NCBI RefSeq assembly: GCF_030149235.1
Contig: NZ_JASBRW010000065.1
Coordinates: 1-49,605 of the forward strand
Length of the DNA: 49,605 bases
Origin: Maricaulis sp.
GTDB lineage: Bacteria > Pseudomonadota > Alphaproteobacteria > Caulobacterales > Maricaulaceae
Reading direction: 5' to 3'
Shown here: positions 31,408 to 41,550 of the stretch, in pieces
Position numbering within the stretch: the stretch's first letter is position 1
Layout of the letters: every line of letters begins with the position of its first letter
Notes under the pieces: generated by a model
Databases searched by the model: none
The model's input: the letters and a program-made list of their open reading frames with translations, nothing else
What the model was told of the DNA's origin: nothing
Made by a program: the position numbers and the translations under genes

Positions 31408-32820
31408 TCAGGCCTCCGTAAGCGTGAACGCACTGCCATCGGCGAGAACTGAGGCAATCTTATGAAGACCGGACCCATGTGATCCTTTGATCAGGACCAC
31501 ATCACCCGGCTTGATCGCCGCTTTGACCAGTTCGAGAAGATCGCTAGCGGTGTGGGCATAGCCTGCGCGCATCGCTGCGGGCAAGGCGTCTTGGAGGTTG
31601 CGCATCAGCCCGCCGCAGCAAAACACCAGATCGGCCCGGGCATCTTCCAGGGGCCCGGTCAGCTCGGCGTGCAGCGTGGGCGAGGTCTTACCCAGTTCCA
31701 GCATATCCCCCATGATGGCGATGCGGCGCCCCCCAGGGCCCGGCTCGACCGCACCGAGAGCGCTGATCGCCGCCCGCATCGACACCGGATTGGCGTTATA
31801 GGCGTCGTCCAGCAGGGTGAAACGTCCACCATCCGGCAGCTCAACATCAAGCGCCTGTCCGCGTCCACGCTCGGCATCGACCGCGCTCAGGGCTTCTGAC
31901 ACATGACGGGCATCAAGCCCGGCAGCCGCTGCAGCGGCGAAAATGGCACCGGTATTCCAGGCCCAGTGATCGCCCGAAGCCGCCAGGCGAAACGGAACCC
32001 GGACCCCAAGCACATCGATCATGCCGCGAGAGCCCTGGGCATCGGTTTCGAAACTCTCGATGCGAATTGCCGAACCGGCTTTGGTGCCGAATTCCAGCAT
32101 GAAGGCCGCAGAGGAGTGCTTCGCATGGCGGGCGAGGCGTTCGGCATGGGCATCATCGGCGGGGTAAATTGCGACCCCATCGGTCTCAAGCCCTTCAAAA
32201 ATCTCGCCCTTGGCATCGGCGATAGCCTCGACGGTTCCAAGGTTCTCCAGGTGCGCCGGTGCAATCCGGGTGATCAGCGCCACATGCGGCCTGACCATGG
32301 TGGAGAGTTCACGGATCTCGCCGGCATGGTTCATGCCCATTTCGAATACACCGCGCTCCGTCGCGCGCGGCATGCGCGCCAGAGTCAGGGGTACGCCCCA
32401 ATGATTATTGTACGACGCAACACTCCAATGCGCCGACCCCGCAGCCCGGAACACCGCCGCAATCGCTTCCTTGACGCTGGTCTTGCCAACCGACCCTGTC
32501 ACAGCGACGCGCACCGCGCTTGATCGGCGGCGTGCGGCTTCGCCGAGTGCCTGCAAGGCGCCCAGAGTATCGGATACCTTGATCAGATTGCCCGGCCCGG
32601 CATCAGCGCGTTCGACCAGGGCTGCGGACGCACCACGCGCCATGGCGTCGGGCACGAAAGCATGACCGTCGCGGACATCTTTAAGGGCGACGAATATATC
32701 GCCCGGCTTGAGCGTACGGGTATCGATAGAGACGCCGCCAGCCTGCCATTCGGTGGAGCCGAGCAGCTCACCACCCGTGGCGGCCATGACCTGTTTGGCG
32801 GTCCAGAGCGGTTCAGACAT
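31408..32820 (-). CDS. murF: MurF ligase (adds D-Ala-D-Ala)
   Basis: UDP-MurNAc-tripeptide:D-alanyl-D-alanine ligase, which completes the cytoplasmic pentapeptide. The 470-residue protein has [22 protein letters not shown] (uridine side), the ATP loop [18 protein letters not shown] near residue 110, [33 protein letters not shown] and the C-terminal [17 protein letters not shown]. The frame is open upstream to 32925, within murE. I placed the start at the ATG at 32820 ([17 protein letters not shown]), because this is where MurF homologues begin. It overlaps the end of murE by eight bases. Confidence 0.96.
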   Translation of the reverse strand: MSEPLWTAKQVMAATGGELLGSTEWQAGGVSIDTRTLKPGDIFVALKDVRDGHAFVPDAMARGASAALVERADAGPGNLIKVSDTLGALQALGEAARRRSSAVRVAVTGSVGKTSVKEAIAAVFRAAGSAHWSVASYNNHWGVPLTLARMPRATERGVFEMGMNHAGEIRELSTMVRPHVALITRIAPAHLENLGTVEAIADAKGEIFEGLETDGVAIYPADDAHAERLARHAKHSSAAFMLEFGTKAGSAIRIESFETDAQGSRGMIDVLGVRVPFRLAASGDHWAWNTGAIFAAAAAAGLDARHVSEALSAVDAERGRGQALDVELPDGGRFTLLDDAYNANPVSMRAAISALGAVEPGPGGRRIAIMGDMLELGKTSPTLHAELTGPLEDARADLVFCCGGLMRNLQDALPAAMRAGYAHTASDLLELVKAAIKPGDVVLIKGSHGSGLHKIASVLADGSAFTLTEA

Positions 32821-34267
32821 GGCTGGCCTCCCGCGCCTTGAGCGCCCGGGCGCCGACCTCACGATCATCAAACGGATGAACGACATCGCCAACCGTCTGC
32901 CCGGTCTCATGGCCCTTGCCCGCAATCAGCAGGCAGTCGCCTTCGCGCAATTCGGTGACCGCGTGGAAAATCGCCTCCTCACGATCGGCGATCTCGGTGG
33001 CGCTCGGGCAGCCAGCCATGACCGCCCGGCGAATGTCGGCGGGATCTTCGGAGCGCGGGTTATCGTCGGTGACGATGACCATATCGGCCAGTTCTTCGGC
33101 AATCGCACCCATCTTGGAGCGCTTGTCGGGATCACGGTCGCCGCCGCATCCGAAGACCACGAGAATGCGGCCTCGTGTATGCGGCCGTGCGGCGCGGATC
33201 AGCTTGTCCAGACCATCAGGCGTGTGGGCGTAATCAACCAGGACCGGAGCTGCATCGGCGGTTTCACCAACCTTCTCCAATCGGCCGGCGACGCCTTCAA
33301 GGCTTTGCAGCGCGGCAATGACGAGATCCCGGTCCAGCCCTTCCTCAAAGGCAATCGCAGCGGCGAGGATGGCGTTGAGCACCTGGAACTCGCCGACCAG
33401 CGGCACTTCCATCCGGATCGTCTCACCGCCCCAGTTGAAGGCCACGCTCTGGCTCGCCGGGCGAGGCACGACTTCGAGCAATTGCAGATCTTCGCCGCGC
33501 CAGCCAATCGTCAGGGTCTTTACCCCTCTCGCCCGCGTGCTCTGAGCAATCTTCACGCCCCACTCGCCGTCAATATTGATGACGGCTGTGCCGCTCACCG
33601 GCAATCGCTCGGTGAAGAGGCGCTGTTTGGAGCGGAAATAGTCTTCGAAATCCGGATGATAATCGAGGTGGTCTTGGGTCAGGTTGGAAAAGCCGGCGAT
33701 CTTGAGATTGACCGCTTCCATCCGGCGCTGCTTGAGCCCGTGGCTCGACGCCTCCATGGCCAGGTGGGTCACCCCCTCGCTCGCGAGGGCACTCAACGCC
33801 TTTTGCAGGGCGGCCGCATCGGGCGTCGTATATCCGGTCACTTCACGCTCATGCCCCCGGGTGACGCCGAGCGTACCCAGGCTGGCGCCATCAATCCCTG
33901 CCTTGACCCAGATCTGGCGCAGGAATTCAACGGTGGAGCTTTTGCCGTTGGTCCCGGTAACCGCCACGACATGTTCGGGCTGACCGGGAAAGACTTTCGC
34001 CGCCATGAAGGAAAACAGTGCCGCAGGATCTTCCACAGCAATCACCGGCACACCGATCCCGTCGATCGGTGCATCGCTGATAACGGCGACCGCCCCACGC
34101 TCGGCCGCGGAAGCGGCGAACTGGCGGCCGTGCACCTTCACACCAGGCAACGCCGCAAACACACAGCCCGGTCCCGCCTTGCGGCTGTCCAGGGTGATAT
34201 CGGTCACCTCGATCGCGTCGAAACCGGGCTGCACAAGCGCGCTATCGAGGAGGTCGGCAAGGGTCAC
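32813..34267 (-). CDS. murE: MurE ligase (meso-diaminopimelate-adding)
   Basis: Adds the third amino acid of the stem peptide. The 484-residue protein has DSRKAGPGCVFAALPGVKVHGRQF in the first domain, the ATP loop VTGTNGKSSTVEFLRQ near residue 108, MEASSHGLKQRRM, NLTQDHLDYHPDFEDYF and LVDYAHTPDGLDKLI. The motif TDDNPRSEDP near residue 400 is the DNPR sequence that marks enzymes using meso-diaminopimelate, as expected for a Gram-negative organism. Its start overlaps the ftsI stop by four bases. Confidence 0.98.
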   Translation of the reverse strand: MTLADLLDSALVQPGFDAIEVTDITLDSRKAGPGCVFAALPGVKVHGRQFAASAAERGAVAVISDAPIDGIGVPVIAVEDPAALFSFMAAKVFPGQPEHVVAVTGTNGKSSTVEFLRQIWVKAGIDGASLGTLGVTRGHEREVTGYTTPDAAALQKALSALASEGVTHLAMEASSHGLKQRRMEAVNLKIAGFSNLTQDHLDYHPDFEDYFRSKQRLFTERLPVSGTAVINIDGEWGVKIAQSTRARGVKTLTIGWRGEDLQLLEVVPRPASQSVAFNWGGETIRMEVPLVGEFQVLNAILAAAIAFEEGLDRDLVIAALQSLEGVAGRLEKVGETADAAPVLVDYAHTPDGLDKLIRAARPHTRGRILVVFGCGGDRDPDKRSKMGAIAEELADMVIVTDDNPRSEDPADIRRAVMAGCPSATEIADREEAIFHAVTELREGDCLLIAGKGHETGQTVGDVVHPFDDREVGARALKAREASHV

Positions 34268-36021
34268 GGGATCATCTCCGGCATCAAGGCCGCGCGGACC
34301 ATTTGAGCCCGGCTGTCGGGATCGGCATCACGGCGTTCCACGCCGAGGATCGGCGCAATACGGGAGATGATCTCGCCCGTCGCCGGCGCCGCAGTCCATC
34401 CCCCCGTGGCGTAGCCATAGGTCGATTCATTGCCTTGCGGTTCGTCGAGCATCACAAGGACTGCATATTGCGGATCGTCGTATGGGAAGACCGCCGAGAA
34501 GGAGGAAATAAGGCGGTCGGAATCATAACCGCCGCGGCTCGGCTTCTCCGCTGTCCCGGTCTTGCCGGCCACAAGATAACCCGGCGCCTCGGCGCGCCCC
34601 CCGGTTCCGTTGGCGACATTCTCACGCATCAGTGACAGAACATCCTGCGCTGTCTCCGAGCTCATGACGCGCTCAGACAACACCGTTTCATTGGCCGCTA
34701 CCGGGAGGAGGGTTGGCGGAACGTAGACGCCATCATTGGCGATCGCCGCAAACGCCGCGATCGTCGCAATGGGACTTACGGCGATACCATGACCGTAGGA
34801 GATCGTCGCGGTTTCAGTCTCATACCACTGGCGCGGCAAGATCGGGTCGGCACTTTCGGCCAGCTCGATAGGCGCGCGCTCCAGCAACCGCAAATCACCA
34901 AGAAAGCCGCGCTGGGCCTCACCCCCGGCCTCGAGCGCCATCAGCGAGGAACCGATATTGGAGGAATGGGTGAAAATCTCCGACAGGGTCAGCCAGCGTT
35001 CTTCGGCATGGAAGTCACTGATCGTATGCCCGCCCAACTGCAGAGGATTGCTGGCATCATAGCCGCTTTCCAGAGTCGCCGTGCCTGTCTCCAGCGCCAG
35101 GGCCACGGTGAAGGCCTTGAAGGTCGACCCCATTTCGTAAACGGATTGGGCGGCCCGGTTGAGACGCTCGCCATTGGCTGCATCCATCGGCCGGTTGGGG
35201 TCGAAATCCGGCAGGGAAACCATGCCGACAATCTCGCCGGAGCGGACATTCATCACCACACCGATCGCCGCCATCGCCTCGAACTCGGCCATGGCCAGAC
35301 GCAGGACCTCGTCGAGGTGAAACTGTACACCCATATCGATCGACAACGCGACCGGGCGACCATCACCGGCCGAAAGGGCTGAGTTGAACGCGCGCTCCGA
35401 GCCCGCCAGCCCGTTCAGATCACGATCGGTGTAGCCAACAATGTGCGAGGCCAGCCGGCCGCGCGGATAGACACGGCGCGGCTCGGTACGAAAACCAATA
35501 CCCGGCAATCCCAGCGAAAAAACCGCCTGGCGCTGACGCGGCGTCAAATTCCGTTGAATCCAGACAAAGGGCCGGCGCGAGGACAGGTCGCGGATGAGCC
35601 GGCCTTCATCGAGGTGCGGCAGAACCGTGCGCAGGGCCTGGGCCGTTTCTACCGGATCCCAGACATCGGTCGCATCGGCGTAAAGGGAGTGCGTCTCCAG
35701 CGTTGTCGCCAGCACCTGCCCGGTCCGATCGAAGATATCGCCACGCGTCGCCGGCTCTGCGTCCGCCACCATGCGCGGCGCGCGCTCCACCGCCCCGCCG
35801 GTCGCCATGGTCACGGCCTTGACACCGAGAATGGAAAACCCGACCGCGAGCGCCATACCAATAATGCGCAGGCGACTGCGAGCCGCATCAAGCGCCTGGG
35901 TCTCCTCGCTTTCCAGCCGCAAGAGGCGAGACATGTCAGCGGGCGCCGCCTCGGTCAGAGCTGGCGGCGCAGGGGTCGTGGCCTCGCTGGAAACCGACTT
36001 CCTGAAAGGCCACCACTTCAT
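34264..36021 (-). CDS. ftsI: Septal peptidoglycan transpeptidase FtsI (PBP3)
   Basis: Class B penicillin-binding protein that cross-links septal peptidoglycan, working with FtsW. The 585-residue protein has a cytoplasmic tail, one membrane helix near residues 48-68 (RIIGMALAVGFSILGVKAV), the dimerisation region with RGDIFDRTGQVLATTLE, and the transpeptidase domain. The catalytic motifs are the SxxK serine in YEMGSTFKAF (near 298), the SxN motif in THSSNIGSS and the KTG motif in VAGKTGTAEKPS (near 490). The start overlaps the ftsL stop by one base (TGATG). Confidence 0.97.
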   Translation of the reverse strand: MKWWPFRKSVSSEATTPAPPALTEAAPADMSRLLRLESEETQALDAARSRLRIIGMALAVGFSILGVKAVTMATGGAVERAPRMVADAEPATRGDIFDRTGQVLATTLETHSLYADATDVWDPVETAQALRTVLPHLDEGRLIRDLSSRRPFVWIQRNLTPRQRQAVFSLGLPGIGFRTEPRRVYPRGRLASHIVGYTDRDLNGLAGSERAFNSALSAGDGRPVALSIDMGVQFHLDEVLRLAMAEFEAMAAIGVVMNVRSGEIVGMVSLPDFDPNRPMDAANGERLNRAAQSVYEMGSTFKAFTVALALETGTATLESGYDASNPLQLGGHTISDFHAEERWLTLSEIFTHSSNIGSSLMALEAGGEAQRGFLGDLRLLERAPIELAESADPILPRQWYETETATISYGHGIAVSPIATIAAFAAIANDGVYVPPTLLPVAANETVLSERVMSSETAQDVLSLMRENVANGTGGRAEAPGYLVAGKTGTAEKPSRGGYDSDRLISSFSAVFPYDDPQYAVLVMLDEPQGNESTYGYATGGWTAAPATGEIISRIAPILGVERRDADPDSRAQMVRAALMPEMIP

Positions 36022-36401
36022 CAGCGTGGCCCTCCGGCACGCCGTGCCTGGGCCGGCAGTTCTTCCGGGACCTGTCCGGCCAGAACCATATCCCCGCGCA
36101 GTGTCTGCTCATCCTCGCGACGATCGACCAGCAGCGGCAAGTCATTCATGGTGATCTCTCGGGCCGGATCAAGCGGCTCGAAGCCCAAATACTGACGCGC
36201 CAGCTGGCGCAGACGTTCGGGCTCTTCCAGATGAGCGATCTCGACATTGAGCACATTGATCTGGCGGCGCTCCTCAGCCAGCTGAGCCTGTATCGTTTCC
36301 AGCCGTTCCTGTGCCGACTTCGCTTCGGTCTTGGCGATATACAGCGCCGCCGCCAGGGCGACGGCGACGACAAGAGCGATGACATTCAAGGTGCGGATCA
36401 C
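36021..36401 (-). CDS. ftsL: Cell division protein FtsL
   Basis: A 126-residue bitopic membrane protein. One membrane helix at about residues 5-22 ([18 protein letters not shown]) is followed by a periplasmic coiled coil (about 28-62, [27 protein letters not shown] in two runs) and the segment [16 protein letters not shown], typical of FtsL. The sequence is weakly conserved between species, so position between rsmH and ftsI is much of the evidence. Its start overlaps the rsmH stop by four bases. FtsL would act with FtsQ and an FtsB encoded elsewhere. Confidence 0.9.
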   Translation of the reverse strand: MIRTLNVIALVVAVALAAALYIAKTEAKSAQERLETIQAQLAEERRQINVLNVEIAHLEEPERLRQLARQYLGFEPLDPAREITMNDLPLLVDRREDEQTLRGDMVLAGQVPEELPAQARRAGGPR

Positions 36402-37393
36402 GACGCAGCCTCCAAACGTGCAAGCGGAACAACAGCCTGGTGCAGCGGATCACCCTTGGCCCAGGCCGGTGCCTCGGTGCGGATCGCAGCGCGCAACTTG
36501 GCCGAGCGGGAACGCGGATTGGCATCAATCTCCTCCGCGCCGGCCGTAACGGCCTGGCGGGTCACAAGCTTGAACGCCGCTGCGGGACCTTGCTCGACAG
36601 CCGGTGCATGACGCGAGCCGCCACCTCCTGCCAGACCGGAACGGGCCCGGAAGAAGGCTTTAACCATGCGGTCCTCCAGTGAATGGAAGGTAACCACAAC
36701 CAGCCGCCCACCCGGCGCGAGCAGCCGCTCAGCGGCCTCAAGTGCACGCGCCAGCTCACCGAGCTCGTCATTGACGAAAATCCGCAAGGCCTGGAAGACC
36801 CGCGTCGCGGGATGAATCTTCAAATGTTTTCCGCCAATTGCGCGGGAAACGATCTCGGCAAGACGCTCGGTTGTCTCGATTGGAGCCTCGCGACGGGCCT
36901 CGACGATGAATTTCGCAGCCCGACGGGAGCGGCGCTCTTCACCGTAGACATAAAATATATCTGCCAGATCGGCTTCGCTCAGACGATTGACCGCATCGGC
37001 CGCGCTGGGCCCATCCTGCGCCATGCGCATGTCCAGCGGCCCCGGCTTGGCAAAGGAGAAACCCCGCTCGCCCAGGTCGATCTGCATGGACGACACGCCG
37101 ATATCCAGCACGACACCATCCACATGGTCCCGACCGACATCATTGGCCGCCTGCTCAAGCTCGGAAAACGGGCCAGCATAGAAGAAAAACCGCTCACCGA
37201 ACTCGGCGGCGAATGCGTCTGCATTAACCTTAACGGACGGATCCCGGTCGATCGCGATCAGATCCACCCCGGCCGCCTCCAGAATGGCACGACTATAGCC
37301 GCCGGCGCCGAAGGTGCCGTCAATGATGCAATCGCCCTCGCTCGGATCGAGGGCCTCGAGCACTTCATTCAGGAGAACTGGGACGTGGCTCAC
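36398..37393 (-). CDS. rsmH: 16S rRNA (cytosine-1402-N4)-methyltransferase RsmH
   Basis: Methylates N4 of cytosine 1402 of 16S rRNA at the ribosomal P site, using S-adenosylmethionine. The 331-residue protein starts [20 protein letters not shown] and continues with the SAM loop [14 protein letters not shown], both typical of the MraW/RsmH family. Later blocks are [39 protein letters not shown] in two pieces, [32 protein letters not shown] and the C-terminal [14 protein letters not shown]. Its start overlaps the mraZ stop by four bases. Confidence 0.97.
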   Translation of the reverse strand: MSHVPVLLNEVLEALDPSEGDCIIDGTFGAGGYSRAILEAAGVDLIAIDRDPSVKVNADAFAAEFGERFFFYAGPFSELEQAANDVGRDHVDGVVLDIGVSSMQIDLGERGFSFAKPGPLDMRMAQDGPSAADAVNRLSEADLADIFYVYGEERRSRRAAKFIVEARREAPIETTERLAEIVSRAIGGKHLKIHPATRVFQALRIFVNDELGELARALEAAERLLAPGGRLVVVTFHSLEDRMVKAFFRARSGLAGGGGSRHAPAVEQGPAAAFKLVTRQAVTAGAEEIDANPRSRSAKLRAAIRTEAPAWAKGDPLHQAVVPLARLEAAS

Positions 37394-37851
37394 GATACAC
37401 CTCCCGCACGCGCACCCGGACGCAGCGAGCGCTTGTTGTCTCGCGCGAAGGCCTGGGCATTGCGCTTGTGCTCCTCGAAGGCTTCCGGCGCCCAGATTTC
37501 GAAGCGAGACCCCAGGCCGACGAAAGTCGCCTTGCCGTCCAGCCCCGCATGATCGCTGAGCTCCTTGGGCAGGGTCACGCGACCATTGGCATCAAAGGCG
37601 AGCGGCTTAGCGGCACCGAAAATGGCCCGCTCAAAGGCGATGCGAGCATCATCATACGGGTCCATGTCCTCGATCAGGGCCTGGTAGCGCTCGAGCAGGG
37701 CCTGACCACCGCCCTCGAGATAGGGGCCATCAAACGAAGGCCAGACGATGATGCCGTCAAACGGCCCGCCCCGCACCACGGCGCGAAAATCCGCCGGCAC
37801 GGAAACCCGCCCCTTCGCATCGACGCCATTGATGGTGGTGGACAAAAACAC
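37390..37851 (-). CDS. mraZ: Transcriptional regulator MraZ
   Basis: First gene of the dcw cluster; in E. coli MraZ binds TGGG repeats in front of its own gene and lowers expression of the cluster. The 153-residue protein carries two AbrB/SpoVT-like halves: [13 protein letters not shown] (near 11-23) and [19 protein letters not shown] (near 85-103), each with the conserved GR. The frame is open to 37965, but the extra N-terminus would be translated through the TGGGA repeats and is not family sequence. GTG at 37851 ([14 protein letters not shown]) fits homologues and has GGGGAG nine bases upstream. Confidence 0.94.
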   Translation of the reverse strand: MFLSTTINGVDAKGRVSVPADFRAVVRGGPFDGIIVWPSFDGPYLEGGGQALLERYQALIEDMDPYDDARIAFERAIFGAAKPLAFDANGRVTLPKELSDHAGLDGKATFVGLGSRFEIWAPEAFEEHKRNAQAFARDNKRSLRPGARAGGVS

Positions 37852-37888
37852 GCCCGCTCGCTCCCCGAACCAACCAGCAGCCCCTGCA

Positions 37889-37923
37889 TGGTTAACTATG
37901 GGATAACATGGGATTTGATGGGA
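37889..37923. promoter_or_regulatory. MraZ-type operator: TGGGA repeats at 10-base period
   Basis: Three exact TGGGA copies on the + strand at 37899-37903, 37909-37913 and 37919-37923, each five bases apart, are preceded in register by TGGTT at 37889-37893. The period of one helical turn and the motif match the known E. coli MraZ binding site (TGGGN repeats with 5-base gaps). The array lies 38-72 bases upstream of the mraZ GTG start. The promoter itself is not obvious, but the array should overlap the promoter or early leader. Confidence 0.75.
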
Positions 37924-38135
37924 GACAATGACGAAGAGGCCGAATTTCATGCAATAACGCGCCAATCCAAGTATTCAGATCGGCGCGCAAAGAGAACAAA
38001 TCCGGAAAATTAAGTTAATATCCACAGTCCAACCGCTAACAACCCCATGCGGGGGCGCGAAATCCCATGAGGCGGGGCATTCTTTCCGAATAAGATATAA
38101 TCTTGTGGGATGCCCGGGCCGGGGCGAGGGACAAG

Positions 38136-38522
<387 letters not shown>

Positions 38523-38587
38523 AAGGCTACATAGGGATGAGACGCCCTGCGCGTCAATTGCCTGCCGCGCCTACAGCCGGCCCAGGC

Positions 38588-39256
38588 TCAGGTCCGTGCG
38601 GCCAATACGCCCCCAATGAGCGCCTCGGTCTCAGCATCGATAACACCGTCGACGCGAGCAGGCCGATAGCGGCGCTGGAAGGCTTCGACCACGGTCGGCA
38701 ACCCGGCTTCCAGCCCATAACCGATAACCCTCAACGCGGCGTCGGCGTCCAAACCGTCAGGCCGGATATCCATCGGTGCGAGCGCACAACCGGCCTCGGC
38801 CAGCTGACCCCATGGGAAACGCTCACCGGGATCAATCTTGCGCCCGGGGGCGATATCGGAATGACCAATCACCTGGTGCGATTTGAGCTGATAGCGCTGC
38901 ATGATATCGCGCACGAGTGCGATCACGGCCTCGATCTGGACCGGCGGGAAGTCCGGCAAACCGAAATCATGCCCGCCATTGACGATCTCAATACCGATTG
39001 AAGCGGAGTTGATATCGCACTCACCGCGCCAGGAGCTGACACCGGCATGCCAGGCGCGCTTGCCCTCATCGACGAGGCGAAAAACACGGCCATCCTCTTC
39101 GATCATGTAATGCGCAGAGACCTGGGCCTCCTCATCACACATGCGCGCCAGCGCCGAGGGACCGTCTTCCATCCCGGTGTAATGCAGGATGATCAGCGAG
39201 ACCGGCAGTTTGCGGTCATTGAAATTCGGCGATGGGCTTTCGATCACGTCAGGCAT
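38588..39256 (-). CDS. N-acetylmuramoyl-L-alanine amidase, AmpD/AmiD-like
   Basis: Zinc amidase (amidase_2 family) that cuts the bond between MurNAc and L-alanine of peptidoglycan or its recycled fragments. The 222-residue protein has LIILHYTGMEDGPSALARM with the first zinc histidine, VSAHYMIEEDGRVFRLVDEGKRAWHAGVS in pieces with the second conserved histidine region, and VIGHSDIAPGRKIDPGERFPW with the last histidine and aspartate. A short peptidoglycan-binding-like domain follows (about 160-222, ending VDGVIDAETEALIGGVL). No signal peptide is seen, so a cytoplasmic recycling role is more likely than a periplasmic one. It lies six bases after the EamA transporter gene. Confidence 0.92.
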   Translation of the reverse strand: MPDVIESPSPNFNDRKLPVSLIILHYTGMEDGPSALARMCDEEAQVSAHYMIEEDGRVFRLVDEGKRAWHAGVSSWRGECDINSASIGIEIVNGGHDFGLPDFPPVQIEAVIALVRDIMQRYQLKSHQVIGHSDIAPGRKIDPGERFPWGQLAEAGCALAPMDIRPDGLDADAALRVIGYGLEAGLPTVVEAFQRRYRPARVDGVIDAETEALIGGVLAART

Positions 39257-39262
39257 GGTGAG

Positions 39263-40177
39263 TCAGAGCGTCTTTTCGCGCGCCAGTCCGGCATTGGGCA
39301 GCTTCCGGTTCTGCCGTAGAGCAATCACGCCCACGCCGACCAGGGTTAGACCGCCACCAACAATGAGACGCCAGCCAATCGGGTCATTGGTGATGACCAG
39401 GCCGGAGATGACGCCGACCAGTGGTGCCATCAGGGTCAGAGGCGCGATCAGCGTGGCATCATAGCGCTTCAGTAGATTGTAGAAGACGCCATGGCCGAAA
39501 ATGTTCACCAGCACGACGGTGAAGATGAGAGCGGCCAGGAAGATCCAGCCCCCGTCCAGCGATGCGGCGATCTGGTCGCGCTCGAAGACCAGCGAGAGCA
39601 CCAGAAGCGGCGGCCAAGAAATCAGCCCGATCCAGGCCTGCATGCGGATACTATCCAGCGGCATGCGCTTGACCAGGATCATGCCCAGAGCGCCAACGAA
39701 GGCCGCGCCGATCCCGATCAGAAGCCCCAGCGACAGGTCTGCCTCGCCCGGATTGGCGACGACGATAATGATCCCGGCGAACGCCACGATAATGCCCATC
39801 AGCCTCACCGGGCCGACATGTTCCTTCAACAGTACAACTGAGAGAATGGTGGCAAAGGGCACGCCGAGCTGCAGGGCAATGGCCATCCCCGACGGCGTAG
39901 CCCATTGCAGGCCCATGAAGATCAGAACGTATTGCAGCGCCCCCATGCACATGGCGACACCGAACATGGTCTTCATGTCCGCCGGCCCCGGCCTGAGCCA
40001 AGGCGCGAGGAAGGCGTACAGCAAGGCGAAGCGCAGAAAGGCAAAAAAGATCGGCGGCGCCCCATCGAAACCGGGCACCCAGCCGGGATCCCCGGTCACC
40101 GAGAATTTCGCCACAACAAAATTGAGTCCCCAGACGACGCAAACGGCGACAAGGGCGAGGAAATCACGCCATCTCAT
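39263..40177 (-). CDS. EamA/DMT family transporter
   Basis: An inner-membrane protein of the drug/metabolite transporter superfamily, 304 residues with about ten hydrophobic helices in two EamA repeats. The N-terminal VCVVWGLNFVVAKFSV and the second-repeat region GIGAAFVGALGMILVKRM are typical. Members export amino acids or other small molecules, but the substrate cannot be read from the sequence. The frame is open to an ATG at 40204; I prefer ATG 40177 (MRWRDFLALVAVC), where homologues usually start. It is followed closely by the amidase gene, so the two are probably cotranscribed. Confidence 0.88.
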   Translation of the reverse strand: MRWRDFLALVAVCVVWGLNFVVAKFSVTGDPGWVPGFDGAPPIFFAFLRFALLYAFLAPWLRPGPADMKTMFGVAMCMGALQYVLIFMGLQWATPSGMAIALQLGVPFATILSVVLLKEHVGPVRLMGIIVAFAGIIIVVANPGEADLSLGLLIGIGAAFVGALGMILVKRMPLDSIRMQAWIGLISWPPLLVLSLVFERDQIAASLDGGWIFLAALIFTVVLVNIFGHGVFYNLLKRYDATLIAPLTLMAPLVGVISGLVITNDPIGWRLIVGGGLTLVGVGVIALRQNRKLPNAGLAREKTL

Positions 40178-40216
40178 GATCGATACATCGCGCGAGCGCG
40201 GCATCGATACAAGCCA

Positions 40217-41452
40217 TCATTCCGTGTGCGGGTTTGACGGCTGGAAATGGGCGTCGAGAAAAGCAAAGAAATTGTCCCAGTCCGAGGGCTGCACTCCATG
40301 CAGACCACCGCGCATGAACAGAGCCAGGTCCGCGGTCGGGTCAAAATCCGACATGCTGGGCTGGCGCAGTCCATCGGACCCGTAAAGTGCGTAAACCGGA
40401 TTGGCCGAACGCGCGGCCCGAAAACTGCCCTGCGGATCCGACCATTGATCGCGCCAGGCTCCGCCGATCAGCACCGGACGCGGGGCCGCCAGGGCGATAA
40501 GCTGGTGCTGGTCAACCGACAGCGCCTCTTCATTACCGGCATATTCCGCATAGGCAGGCGCAAACCAGTGCGGATAGCTTTCCGTGATCTGGCCGATACT
40601 CTCCCCGGCATGGGATCGCGATAGCGTCGTGCCCCCGGTTCCGGCCTGGTGGGAAATCACGAGATCAATCCGCGGGTCATAGACGGCCGCCAGAAGCGCG
40701 GACTTGCCATTGCGGGAATGCCCCCAGACCGCCGTCCGGGCCGGATCATACCGCGGGTCGGCGTCGAGGACGTCAACGACACGGGAATAGACCCAGGCCC
40801 ACACCGTGATGGCACCGCTTGGGGTCTCCGGCATCATCACATCCAGCGCAGCAAGGCCACTGGTCGAGCGATCCGGCACCACATCGCCGGGATATATGAT
40901 CGCCAGCGCATAGCCGCGATCGAGGATATCGTCGATCGGCGGCTCCATAATGTGGCGGCCGAAGACCATGCGGATGGCTCCAGCAAACCAGCTGTTCGGA
41001 TCACACCCCGGATCATTGGGGCCGCTGGTGATGTCCTCGCGCCCTCCCAGAGCGGCGCGATTGCCGCAGAACATCTGCAGGATAATAGTCGGCACCGGCT
41101 CGCCCGCATCAGCGGGGGTAATGGTGACCAGATAGGTCTCCTGCCCGGCCATTCGGAGGTGATATTCCTCAATATCGCCACGCCCGCCAAAAGCCCCGAC
41201 ATCGACGAGAGTACGATCGAGCACCACGGTCTCACCCAGATCGGGATAAGTGCCATAGACCTCACGCTCAAAGGCCTCCAGCAGGGGCGCCCGCGCTGCA
41301 TTCCAGCTATCGAGCGTTTCCGCCTGGGGCGCGATCAGAGGCCGGGCCGGTTCATCAGCGCCGCGCGCAGAGACTTTCGGCAACCCCATGCTGACGCAAC
41401 CGACCAGCATAAGGGGCAGAAGGATGGAAAGCAGGATCAGGACGCGACGCAT
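40217..41452 (-). CDS. Lipoprotein esterase resembling CE15 glucuronoyl esterases
   Basis: An alpha/beta hydrolase of 411 residues. The signal peptide MMRRVLILLSILLPLMLVGC has lipobox LVGC, so the enzyme is probably anchored in the outer membrane. The nucleophile motif AVWGHSRNGKSALLAA followed by DPRIDLVISHQAGTGG is close to the GxSRxGK motif of carbohydrate esterase family 15, which cuts esters between glucuronic acid and lignin alcohols or methanol. RGGLHGVQPSDWDNF near the C-terminus would carry the histidine. Start chosen at the second of two adjacent ATGs because GGAG lies six bases before it. Substrate unproven; another polyuronate ester is possible. Confidence 0.82.
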   Translation of the reverse strand: MRRVLILLSILLPLMLVGCVSMGLPKVSARGADEPARPLIAPQAETLDSWNAARAPLLEAFEREVYGTYPDLGETVVLDRTLVDVGAFGGRGDIEEYHLRMAGQETYLVTITPADAGEPVPTIILQMFCGNRAALGGREDITSGPNDPGCDPNSWFAGAIRMVFGRHIMEPPIDDILDRGYALAIIYPGDVVPDRSTSGLAALDVMMPETPSGAITVWAWVYSRVVDVLDADPRYDPARTAVWGHSRNGKSALLAAVYDPRIDLVISHQAGTGGTTLSRSHAGESIGQITESYPHWFAPAYAEYAGNEEALSVDQHQLIALAAPRPVLIGGAWRDQWSDPQGSFRAARSANPVYALYGSDGLRQPSMSDFDPTADLALFMRGGLHGVQPSDWDNFFAFLDAHFQPSNPHTE

Positions 41453-41550
41453 CATCGGCTCCAAACGAATTCGAATGGATGATTGGACACACGACGCACA
41501 GCCATACAGTCACATTGGCGTGTTTTCGATGAAAGCCGGGACAGCCGCAC

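Noticed and set aside
37852-37965. Longer mraZ reading frame starting at 37965
   Set aside because: The added residues would be encoded by the operator repeats and do not resemble MraZ. The GTG at 37851 has a good ribosome site.
38018-38026. ATATCCACA, one mismatch from a DnaA box
   Set aside because: A single imperfect box without neighbours is expected by chance, and no other origin feature is near.
38096-38101. Exact TATAAT on the + strand downstream of rnpB
   Set aside because: No plausible -35 element lies 16-18 bases upstream and no gene follows on that strand.
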